Origin: Bacilli bacterium
GTDB taxonomy: Bacteria > Bacillota_I > Bacilli_A > RF39 > UBA660
NCBI GenBank assembly: GCA_900757295.1
Contig: CAAENH010000113.1
Coordinates: 1-6,936 of the forward strand
Direction: 5' to 3'
Length of the DNA stretch: 6,936 nt
The notes under the pieces are model-generated. The model saw only the letters and a list, made by a program, of their open reading frames with translations. It was not told the DNA's origin and ran no database searches. Both the position numbers and the translations under genes were made by a program. This document shows, piece after piece, positions 1-5,198 of this stretch. Each line of letters starts with the position of its first letter. Position 1 is the stretch's first letter.

Positions 1-183
1 AAAAGGTATCCAAGCAGTAAAAGGATTTTTATATCCCATATTTTTACTCATACACATAATTGAAATACCTTCAAAGGTATAACTTATTACTATATATAAT
101 ATAATAGCTACAAAAATAGTAATAAAGAATATATACAAAAATAATAATATATTCATAAGAACTATAACGCTAAGTCCTCCCAT
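1..183 (-). CDS. Small multi-helix membrane protein, 5' part only
   Basis: Sixty-one codons are open from an ATG at 183 to the window edge, so the 3' end is missing. The start is supported by AGAGGAG at 192-198, eight bases upstream, and by the gene beginning 16 bases after the stop of the preceding small membrane gene, which points to co-transcription. Residues about 5-35 form a long hydrophobic stretch with no charged residue. A short loop follows (YTFEGISIMCMSKNMG), then the motif NPFTAWIPF at 53-61. From memory, a K-x-G-x-x-N-P-[WF]-x-A-W-I-P pattern after a first helix is common in small clostridial integral membrane proteins of unknown function, and a further two or three helices would then be expected beyond the edge. 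That family link is inference. No catalytic residue is visible and no function is assigned. Confidence 0.75.
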   Translation of the reverse strand, partial: MGGLSVIVLMNILLFLYIFFITIFVAIILYIVISYTFEGISIMCMSKNMGYKNPFTAWIPF

Positions 184-199
184 AATATTCACTCCTCTA

Positions 200-412
200 C
201 TAATTCTTTTCTACTTTATCTTTATTATTCTTAGACATATAAGCTACTAATAAAATTATACCAATAAAATTACATCCAATTGATAATCCTACTAATAAAC
301 CACTACTAAATTTTCCAAAATTACTTGTTTCATTTCCTGAAAAAAATGTAAATACTAAATATAATAGATTTCCTAAAACTATTAGGAATGTTCCTGCTTT
401 TAGTTGGTTCAT
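200..412 (-). CDS. Two-helix small membrane protein, unknown function
   Basis: This complete 70-residue gene starts at ATG 412, with an AGAAGGA-type ribosome site about nine bases upstream, and ends with TAG. Two hydrophobic segments are visible, residues about 7-24 and 38-58, joined by a polar loop with several Asn, Ser and Gly. The C-terminus is strongly charged (KNNKDKVEKN), so by the positive-inside rule both ends probably face the cytoplasm, giving a helical hairpin. It lies 87 bases after the membrane-bound regulator and 16 bases before the next membrane gene. I see no terminator in the gap, so it is probably transcribed with one or both. The size and layout resemble many small hypothetical membrane proteins of low-GC Gram-positives. 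I do not recognise a named family. A bacteriocin-immunity-like role would be possible for a protein of this shape, but nothing in the sequence shows it. Confidence 0.75.
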   Translation of the reverse strand: MNQLKAGTFLIVLGNLLYLVFTFFSGNETSNFGKFSSGLLVGLSIGCNFIGIILLVAYMSKNNKDKVEKN

Positions 413-482
413 TTTAAACGCTTCCTTCTTTTTTTATTTTTGAAATCTTTAATTCACTTTAACTTATTTTCCTTCTTTCTAA

Positions 483-504
483 TAAATTGTAATTTGTAAT
501 TATT
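483..504. repeat. Direct repeat copy 1, over the regulator stop codon
   Basis: This 22-base stretch matches 1188-1209 at 20 of 22 positions in the same orientation. The first 13 bases (TAAATTGTAATTT on the plus strand) are identical and contain a small dyad, AAATT-GT-AATTT. Its TTA at 500-502 is the stop codon of the regulator gene, and the partner copy carries the lipoprotein stop codon at exactly the same place. The two copies bracket the whole regulator gene and its upstream region. Confidence 0.6.
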
Positions 505-1066
505 CACAAGTTCCATTATTATTTTTAAAATAATTTTCTATATTTATCATTGAATTGTCAATATTGTTAAAATCTACAATCTCATTTATTTCATCTGACA
601 TTTTTTTAGAACAATTATTACATTTAAAATAATTGTTTGTTCCAAATTCTATTTGATACTTTTTATTATCAATAGAACATATTGTTGTCGCACTACTTTC
701 CACATTAGCATTATCTTTTTTAACAACTGTATAAGTTCCTAGTCCAATCACTGCAATTATCATAAATATAATATATCCAATGAATACCAATCCTATTACT
801 TTTAATATTTTGATTATTATTCCTGCTAGTCGTTCTGTATTACTTATTTTGTTCATTAAAAACTCCTTTGAATCATTATCCAAGATTTCATCAACACTAA
901 CATTAAATGCTTTTGACATTTTTTTTAATTGCTCTGGATTAGGTGTTGTTTCACCTAATTCCCAATTAGAAATAGTTTGTCTTGTAACATCTACTTTTTC
1001 ACCTAATTGTTCTTGCGAAAGTCCATTTTTCTTTCTTAATTGTAAAATTTTATCTCCTAAATTCAT
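500..1066 (-). CDS. Membrane-bound XRE-family transcriptional regulator with four-cysteine outer domain
   Basis: The product is 188 residues when started at ATG 1066. This start is chosen because AAAGGAG lies seven bases upstream and the protein then begins right at the DNA-binding domain; an in-frame start at 1105 would put the ribosome site inside the gene. Residues about 6-60 are a classic Cro/C1-type helix-turn-helix (LRKKNGLSQEQLGEKV, then VTRQTISNWELG) with the family's usual W-E-x-G-x-x-x-P-x recognition and turn residues. A linker leads to one hydrophobic segment at about 88-115. The remaining 70 or so residues should be extracellular and hold Cys130, Cys149, Cys152 and Cys187. This layout suggests a one-component sensor that reads an outside or redox cue and acts on nearby promoters, possibly its own. 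The ligand and targets are unknown. The helix-turn-helix call is firm; the sensing role is inference. Confidence 0.9.
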   Translation of the reverse strand: MNLGDKILQLRKKNGLSQEQLGEKVDVTRQTISNWELGETTPNPEQLKKMSKAFNVSVDEILDNDSKEFLMNKISNTERLAGIIIKILKVIGLVFIGYIIFMIIAVIGLGTYTVVKKDNANVESSATTICSIDNKKYQIEFGTNNYFKCNNCSKKMSDEINEIVDFNNIDNSMINIENYFKNNNGTCE

Positions 1067-1073
1067 TCTTTTT

Positions 1074-1080
1074 CTCCTTT
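1074..1080 (-). promoter_or_regulatory. Ribosome binding site that fixes the regulator start
   Basis: AAAGGAG reads on the minus strand seven bases before ATG 1066. It decides between this start and the in-frame upstream ATG at 1105, which would place this strong site within coding sequence. Confidence 0.8.
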
Positions 1081-1087
1081 CACAAAA

Positions 1088-1117
1088 ATTATATACTATT
1101 AGCATTTAACATATCTA
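1088..1117 (-). promoter_or_regulatory. Probable sigma-A promoter of the regulator gene
   Basis: A perfect TATAAT -10 box lies at 1088-1093 on the minus strand. An 18-base spacer leads to TAGATA at 1112-1117, which matches the TTGACA consensus at four of six positions. Transcription would start near 1080-1081, so the message would begin almost exactly at the ribosome site with a leader of only about 15 bases. The -10 is strong and the -35 is weak. AT-rich DNA produces chance TATAAT boxes, so this is a probable promoter, not a certain one. Confidence 0.5.
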
Positions 1118-1134
1118 CATAAGTTTTTTGGAAG

Positions 1135-1143
1135 TTTGTCAAA
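1135..1143 (-). promoter_or_regulatory. TTGACA box within a 9-base dyad, possible second -35 or operator
   Basis: The minus strand carries a perfect TTGACA at 1137-1142 inside TTTGACAAA, a 4-1-4 dyad. No good -10 stands 16-18 bases downstream; the best is TGTAGA at 17 bases, three of six. It could be the -35 of a weak promoter needing activation, or a half-site bound by the regulator. It is too far from the TATAAT at 1088-1093 (43 bases) to pair with it. Confidence 0.25.
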
Positions 1144-1162
1144 GAGTTTTAACATTTTATCA

Positions 1163-1189
1163 AATTACTATTTTTCTAACTAATTACTA
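1163..1189. repeat. Two AATTACTA direct repeats 19 bases apart upstream of the regulator
   Basis: AATTACTA occurs on the plus strand at 1163-1170 and 1182-1189, a spacing of 19 bases, close to two helical turns. The location between the lipoprotein stop and the regulator promoter would suit an operator pair. The motif is all A/T except for one C, in very AT-rich DNA, so chance is a real alternative. Confidence 0.25.
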
Positions 1190-1209
1190 AATTGTAATTT
1201 ATGATTATT
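1188..1209. repeat. Direct repeat copy 2, over the lipoprotein stop codon
   Basis: This is the partner of 483-504, with 20 of 22 bases identical. It differs only within the three bases 1201-1203 (ATG here, GTA in the other copy). Its TTA at 1205-1207 is the lipoprotein stop codon. The sequence outside the 22 bases diverges on both sides. Confidence 0.6.
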
Positions 1210-1783
1210 TATATACTCTAATAACTTGATATTCATAATGGTCATTGGCATTTGAGATTCCTACTGAAATACCTTTACCATTATTAGCTGTTTTTTTAGA
1301 AGAAGATTTTTCTTTGGCTTCTTTTAATAATTCATCAATTTCAGAATCGGTAATTTCTTCATTGTTGGCTTTAATCAAAAGTTTTGTATACTTTATAGCG
1401 GTTGTTTCATCATACTTGTCATTATCCATATAAATAGCACTCATATCAAGAATATCTTTTTCTTTATTTCCAGATGATTCAACTGGTTTTAGGTAGAATG
1501 CAACATCATCAGTTAGTGCAAACCAATATTTACCATTATCCACAACCATATAATCATCACTAGCAGGTGTATTTAATCCACTATCCATTATTTCAGTATT
1601 AAATTTAGCAAGAATAGTATTTACAGTTTCTTTCTCAACCCATCCATATTTTTTATAAGTTTCTTCTAAATCTTTTTTAGCATCTTCTAATTCTTTTTTA
1701 GAATCACTAACTGGATTGCTACATCCAGCAAGTCCTAAAGCCATAACCCCACAAAGTAAAATTGCAAATAATTTCTTTTTCAT
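1205..1783 (-). CDS. Predicted lipoprotein with short coiled coil, unknown function
   Basis: The 192-residue product has a textbook lipoprotein signal: MKKK, a hydrophobic core at 5-18, and lipobox L-A-G-C with Cys21 as the lipidated residue. After cleavage it would be tethered to the outer face of the cytoplasmic membrane. Residues about 28-46 (KKELEDAKKDLEETYKKYG) look like a short amphipathic coiled coil. A folded domain follows to about 155, containing YMVVDNGKYWFALTDDVAFY at 78-97, which looks like two beta strands. A low-complexity Lys/Ser/Asn linker at 157-170 leads to a final strand with HYEYQVIRVYK. The start is fixed by GGAGGA seven bases before the ATG. The gene begins 17 bases after the upstream membrane gene stops, so it is very probably the last gene of the operon. 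I do not recognise a characterised family. The lipoprotein call is firm; the function is open. Confidence 0.88.
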   Translation of the reverse strand: MKKKLFAILLCGVMALGLAGCSNPVSDSKKELEDAKKDLEETYKKYGWVEKETVNTILAKFNTEIMDSGLNTPASDDYMVVDNGKYWFALTDDVAFYLKPVESSGNKEKDILDMSAIYMDNDKYDETTAIKYTKLLIKANNEEITDSEIDELLKEAKEKSSSKKTANNGKGISVGISNANDHYEYQVIRVYK

Positions 1784-1800
1784 CTTTCTCTCCTCCTATA

Positions 1801-2685
1801 TTACTCAAACATTATTGAGTCCATAATAAATTTACTAACATTTTGCCATTCACTCATTTGTTCTTTAGTACAATTAAAATTAACTAATCTTAATTTGTTA
1901 TTAACAGAAAATGCAATAATATGATTATAGATTTCTGTATCTGATCCCTTTGTTGTAAATTCCATTTCACCGATTTTATGATTGTTTCTTTCCCAAAAAT
2001 TTAGTTTTATATCTTTTGAATAGTTCTTATAAGTCGATTCCATTGCTTTGACATATTCTTCTATCTGACTATTCTTCATTGTAACATCATTCACAACTAG
2101 TACTACATTAATTGTTGTTTTGTCATTTGTATAAACAAGTGATGGTGCATTTCCATTTGGATATTTAATATTAATAATTTCATCACTCATTATTTTAAAT
2201 TCACTTGGAATCTTTATTTTAAATCCATCAAACATTTTATATTGTGTTTCAATGTTATTACCCTTATTAGTAGTAATGACCATTGTGTTTTCAATTTCAC
2301 TTAAATTTTCAGTTTTTGTAATATTTGGTATTGTTATAATAGCCCAAACAATTAAAACTACTATGCTAATTATCAAACATACATTTAAATTTTTTGTTTT
2401 ATCTTTGTATTCTGGTATTTTCTTTTCCTTTAAATAATATTGATGCATACTTTTAATATCTAAGTCATTCTTTATATCAAATACTGCAATAGGAAGTGCC
2501 ATAATAATAATTAAAAGTGTATTAATGATTGTTATATTAAATGGGATCATATTATTTATTGTCAATATAATATTTGGTATAACTATAATTACTAATAACA
2601 ATATAAGGATCATTTCATAAACATAGTAGTTCTTAAATGTCTTATTTTCTTTTTTCATCATTTTTTTAAATTCATTTTTCTTCAT
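1801..2685 (-). CDS. Three-helix membrane protein with extracellular PsbP/DcrB-like domain
   Basis: This complete 294-residue gene starts at ATG 2685, preceded by AGAGGG. A lysine-rich cytoplasmic N-terminus is followed by hydrophobic segments at about 24-45, 52-70 and 102-120, with a charged loop at 71-100. With three helices and the N-terminus inside, residues 121-294 should lie outside. That region opens with MFDGFKIKIPSEFKIM, continues with INIKYPNGNAPSLVYTND, and ends with NFNCTKEQMSEWQNVSKFIM. This order (an F-x-I-x-I-P start, a KYP-x-x-x-x-P turn, and a late WxxxxxxIxxSI helix) resembles PsbP/DcrB-type alpha/beta domains found on many bacterial surface proteins. I base that on pattern memory and rate it as moderate inference. 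The gene lies between a 40-base gap containing a small hairpin and the lipoprotein gene 17 bases downstream. The two products could work together at the membrane, but no activity can be assigned. Confidence 0.82.
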   Translation of the reverse strand: MKKNEFKKMMKKENKTFKNYYVYEMILILLLVIIVIPNIILTINNMIPFNITIINTLLIIIMALPIAVFDIKNDLDIKSMHQYYLKEKKIPEYKDKTKNLNVCLIISIVVLIVWAIITIPNITKTENLSEIENTMVITTNKGNNIETQYKMFDGFKIKIPSEFKIMSDEIINIKYPNGNAPSLVYTNDKTTINVVLVVNDVTMKNSQIEEYVKAMESTYKNYSKDIKLNFWERNNHKIGEMEFTTKGSDTEIYNHIIAFSVNNKLRLVNFNCTKEQMSEWQNVSKFIMDSIMFE

Positions 2686-2705
2686 AATTCCCTCTAATTT
2701 ATTAC

Positions 2706-2724
2706 TATAAATTCATCATTTATA
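2706..2724 (-). other. Small perfect hairpin between two operon genes
   Basis: Seven-base arms (TATAAAT and ATTTATA) enclose a five-base loop, one base past the stop codon of the MGLFDKF-type gene. The stem is entirely A-U, and no T run follows, so it is not a convincing terminator. It could be a weak mRNA processing or stability element, or chance in AT-rich DNA. Confidence 0.3.
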
Positions 2725-2725
2725 A

Positions 2726-3079
2726 TTATTTCAATACTTCATTTAATTCTTCAAGTGATAGTCCTTTAATTAATATGTTATTATCGTTTTCATCAATGAC
2801 ATACTTCATGAGTTTTTTTATGGCATCATAATAGTCTATATCTCCTAAAATTACATTATTCGTTGTACTTACAAGCATTAGTTTCCATTCATCAACTTCT
2901 ATATTATCTACTTTATACAATAGTTTTGGATTTTTAGGAAAAGAAGTTAAAGTACCTTCTGTTAGTGCAAATGCACCAAATGGCTTACCATCTTTACCAT
3001 TATAAAAATTTGGATTCCCTACATAAGCATTTTCCCAATCATTGTTTTCTTTTTTCTTAAACTTATCAAATAATCCCAT
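2726..3079 (-). CDS. Small MGLFDKF-type cytoplasmic protein, unknown function
   Basis: The product is 117 residues from ATG 3079. I prefer this start because a GGAGA site lies nine bases upstream and the N-terminus is then MGLFDKFKKK, an opening shared by many small Gram-positive proteins. A longer reading from a TTG at 3118 would overlap the preceding gene and I see no reason to use it. The N-terminus is amphipathic and basic and might touch the membrane, but there is no true helix span or signal peptide. Residues about 20-75 are beta-rich, with PFGAFALTEGT at 33-43 and DEWKLMLVSTTNNVILGD at 63-80. The C-terminal part is helical and ends in LSLEELNEVLK. I remember similar proteins as uncharacterised in Firmicutes but cannot name a domain. 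It begins 22 bases after the preceding gene. The compact soluble shape would fit an immunity or accessory protein, which is speculation. Confidence 0.8.
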   Translation of the reverse strand: MGLFDKFKKKENNDWENAYVGNPNFYNGKDGKPFGAFALTEGTLTSFPKNPKLLYKVDNIEVDEWKLMLVSTTNNVILGDIDYYDAIKKLMKYVIDENDNNILIKGLSLEELNEVLK

Positions 3080-3088
3080 AATCAATTT

Positions 3089-3093
3089 TCTCC
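3089..3093 (-). promoter_or_regulatory. Ribosome binding site that fixes the 3079 start
   Basis: GGAGA reads on the minus strand nine bases before ATG 3079, in the short gap after the stop codon at 3102. It supports the 117-residue reading over a TTG start at 3118. Confidence 0.6.
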
Positions 3094-3101
3094 ATAAATT
3101 A

Positions 3102-3563
3102 CTATTTATAAATTTCAATAAATTTATTCAAGTTTTCTTGATGATAATTTGCACCTTTAATCTTTTTAGCAGAGTTCATTACATATTTTGTGCCATCATT
3201 TAGAATAATTGTGATTCTTTTATATATAAAATCTTCATTTTTAATTTTTATTTTCTTAATCTCTTCTGGCTTTATATCAATATATCCATTAATATCAATT
3301 TGCATAACTCTATGGTCATCAAGTATAACGGGGATTAGACAAATTTCATTTTCATTCTTATTAACAAAATATCCACTTATATTATTTTTTTGTTTAGCCA
3401 CCTCAATTAGTCCTCCAACTGCTCCAAGAACTATTGGTAATGCTGATTGAGGTTTGAAGGTGTCAAAGCAATAATTATATTCATTTCCAAAACGATTGAT
3501 TCTTTTAAATAAATTTTCTACATTTTCAAGCAACATATACTTTTCATTATTGTATTCTTCCAT
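3102..3563 (-). CDS. Soluble protein with possible PH-like domain
   Basis: The product is 153 residues, started at ATG 3563 with AAAGGAG ten bases upstream. It has no signal peptide. An N-terminal helical part (1-40) is followed by an Ala/Gly-rich hydrophobic stretch at 41-56 (ALPIVLGAVGGLIEVAKQ), too short and glycine-rich for a confident membrane span. Residues about 62-153 alternate strands: SGYFVNKNENEICLIPVI, then VMQIDINGYIDI, then EIKKIKIKNEDFIYKRITII, then NDGTKYVMNSAKKI. The last part is a helix containing HQENLNKFIEIYK. A strand-rich body with an EIKKIKIK edge and a closing helix is how bacterial PH-like and YokE-like domains read. Those domains often bind lipids or partner proteins at the membrane inner face. 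The match is by pattern only. The gene sits 33 bases after the DUF1287 gene and 22 bases before the next start, so it is almost surely in the same operon. Confidence 0.78.
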   Translation of the reverse strand: MEEYNNEKYMLLENVENLFKRINRFGNEYNYCFDTFKPQSALPIVLGAVGGLIEVAKQKNNISGYFVNKNENEICLIPVILDDHRVMQIDINGYIDIKPEEIKKIKIKNEDFIYKRITIILNDGTKYVMNSAKKIKGANYHQENLNKFIEIYK

Positions 3564-3596
3564 ATTTTTGACGCTCCTTTACAAATTATTATTTAT

Positions 3597-4250
3597 TTAA
3601 CTAATTCTATAATGGCCAACTATATCATCACGATATTCTAAAATATCTTCTTCATAATATCTTTGATAAGGATTAGCATGATGAATAATAAAAGTTATTC
3701 CTTTTTTATTTCTGTTATCTGATACTATTCCAATATGTTTTTTAAATACAACAATATCTCCACCTTGCCACTCATTTATTTTATTTATATCAGTAGTAAG
3801 ACTTATAGCATTATTATCTAAATATATTTTTAAATTTTGAACTCTTCTAAAATCTATCTTTTTATCAATACTATCTATATTATATAAATCTTTATTGGCT
3901 TTAATATCTTCATTTACTAATATCATTAAATCATAGCCTGCATCTTTTAGGGCAAAGGCTACTACATCAGTGCAAACTCCGTATTCATCATTAGGATAGC
4001 CTGTAGTATAATATTTACTCTTGTATTTAGGTTTTGTTTTTATATAATCTCTTGCATTATTTAATATATCTGTTTGATCATCTATACCATCATTATCTTT
4101 ATCTATCTTACTCTTATAAGTTATTATATTAAAATCTTTATTTGTATATTTTTTATGCGGAATATAATTAAAATAATATAATGCATATAGAACTATAATT
4201 ATTAATATTACTATTGCTGAAGTAGTAATAATTATTATTTTCTTTTTCAT
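3597..4250 (-). CDS. Membrane-anchored DUF1287 (YijF-like) NlpC/P60-type protein
   Basis: The 217-residue product opens with MKKK and one hydrophobic segment at about 4-29, best read as an uncleaved anchor holding the rest outside the cell. Residues 50-58 (DKDNDGIDD) are an Asp-rich loop like those that bind calcium in EF-hand and thrombospondin type 3 repeats. The rest matches DUF1287: a GYPNDEYGVCTDVVAFALK stretch with Cys93 and Asp95, then AGYDLMILVNEDI, IDFRRVQNL, a WQGGDIVVF turn at 161-169, HIGIVSD with His172, and a closing ED-x-L plus GHYR. DUF1287 is thought to share the papain-like NlpC/P60 fold, where the Cys and His would act in cleaving or transferring amide bonds, perhaps in peptidoglycan; activity is not established for the family. 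The length suits the family plus an anchor. A GAGG-type ribosome site precedes ATG 4250, 21 bases after the preceding stop. Confidence 0.9.
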   Translation of the reverse strand: MKKKIIIITTSAIVILIIIVLYALYYFNYIPHKKYTNKDFNIITYKSKIDKDNDGIDDQTDILNNARDYIKTKPKYKSKYYTTGYPNDEYGVCTDVVAFALKDAGYDLMILVNEDIKANKDLYNIDSIDKKIDFRRVQNLKIYLDNNAISLTTDINKINEWQGGDIVVFKKHIGIVSDNRNKKGITFIIHHANPYQRYYEEDILEYRDDIVGHYRIS

Positions 4251-4271
4251 AATACCTCTTTCTTTAAATTA

Positions 4272-5198
4272 TTATTTTTCTAATATTGTGTCTAATGTTT
4301 TTTTATCTATGTTTGTTAGTTCATATCTTTTTTTGTTTATTTCAATATTAAAATAATGATCAGGATTATATAATATTTTGGCAATATTATTATTATTAAC
4401 ATCAAATAATTCTATTTCATATTTAGGTGATGGAAGTGTTACTGCACCAGTCCATACTTTTGAACTATTTATTATTGATATAATAGTATTTATTTGTTTT
4501 TCTTCTGTAATTGTTTGATGACCTTTAACCTTTATACTTTTTGTTTTTGATATAGTATCTTTTATTATATTTGGTAACTCTATAGTTCCTTCTTTTTGTA
4601 ATGTAAATGTACCAAAGTTATTATCACAATTCATAACTGCGATTAAATCTTTTTCTTTTCCTAATTTGCAAGTTGTTTTGCTATATTTCTCATCATTTGG
4701 TATTAAGATAATTTCATTATTTTTATTAATTGTAAACTCTCCTTTTACTTCTTTATCACCTTTGAAAAAAGCAAACTTATTTTTTCCAGTTCCGTGAAAA
4801 TTGATAAAAGAATCTTTAATATACTGATATTCTCCTTTGCTATTTATTTCAGTTAGTGTCCAAGCTGTTTCTAATTTCTTTAATAATTCTATAGTATCTC
4901 CACATATACAGTTTTCACAACAATCTTTACTATTTTCATATAATTTGCTTCCATCATCATTATTTTCAGTTTCTATATAAGTATTTATTTTATCATATAT
5001 AGTTAGTCCTAATATTTTTATTTTTAGGCCATCATCATATCCTTTTGTTGATTCAGTATTAATGGTATGATATTTTGTTACTTCATATAAAATTGCTTTA
5101 TACTCTACTGAACCTCCATCTTTTAATTTCATTGGTATTGGAATGAGTGCCAAAATTAATATAATTACTACTATAAAATTTATCTTTTTCTTTTTCAT
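4272..5198 (-). CDS. Membrane-anchored three-part protein with META/lipocalin-like middle
   Basis: The product is 308 residues from ATG 5198, with AAAGGAG seven bases upstream; the ATG overlaps the preceding TGA as ATGA. One hydrophobic segment at about 6-22 anchors it, and the rest should be outside. Part one (23-75) carries IPIPMKLKDGGSVEYKAILY and a later ILGLTIYDK, a signature I remember from short exported hypothetical proteins of clostridia. A cysteine cluster follows (Cys93, 94, 97 and 99). Part two (about 101-204) alternates strands with LLKKLETAWTLTEI, FINFHGTGKNKFAFF and FGTFTLQKEG, like the META or lipocalin-type beta folds seen in envelope proteins. Part three (208-308) contains IKVKGHQTITEEKQIN, KVWTGAVTLPSPKYEIELFD and RYELTNIDKKTLDTIL. 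The domain names are pattern inference. No enzyme motif is seen. It probably senses, binds or shields something at the cell surface, alongside the DUF1287 protein encoded 21 bases downstream. Confidence 0.82.
   Translation of the reverse strand: MKKKKINFIVVIILILALIPIPMKLKDGGSVEYKAILYEVTKYHTINTESTKGYDDGLKIKILGLTIYDKINTYIETENNDDGSKLYENSKDCCENCICGDTIELLKKLETAWTLTEINSKGEYQYIKDSFINFHGTGKNKFAFFKGDKEVKGEFTINKNNEIILIPNDEKYSKTTCKLGKEKDLIAVMNCDNNFGTFTLQKEGTIELPNIIKDTISKTKSIKVKGHQTITEEKQINTIISIINSSKVWTGAVTLPSPKYEIELFDVNNNNIAKILYNPDHYFNIEINKKRYELTNIDKKTLDTILEK

Noticed and set aside
1067..1105. Upstream extension of the regulator gene to ATG 1105
   Set aside because: The added residues precede the DNA-binding domain without purpose, and the strong AAAGGAG at 1074-1080 and the TATAAT at 1088-1093 would fall inside the coding region.
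780..1109. A 109-codon plus-strand open frame opposite the regulator gene
   Set aside because: It lies antisense to a convincing helix-turn-helix gene, has no clear ribosome site, and its composition is that of a reversed AT-rich gene.
1107..1204. Intrinsic terminator after the lipoprotein gene
   Set aside because: I found only short A-T dyads such as AAATT-GT-AATTT and no stable stem followed by a T run on the minus strand. The end of the operon transcript is therefore unresolved.
500..1783. Regulator plus lipoprotein as a toxin-antitoxin pair
   Set aside because: The neighbour is a large exported lipoprotein with its own operon position, not a small cytoplasmic toxin, and the regulator has a membrane anchor unlike antitoxins.
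1245..2437. Short plus-strand open frames at 1245-1433 and 2252-2437
   Set aside because: Both lie antisense within well-supported genes and show no start signals or family resemblance.
3080..3118. Upstream extension of the MGLFDKF-type gene to a TTG start
   Set aside because: It would overlap the preceding gene by 17 bases and start without a visible ribosome site, while ATG 3079 has GGAGA at good spacing and gives a typical N-terminus.
3190..3450. An 86-codon plus-strand open frame rich in Ile, Leu and Ser
   Set aside because: It is antisense to the 3102-3563 gene, which has a good ribosome site and operon spacing. The hydrophobic translation is typical of antisense reading of AT-rich coding DNA.
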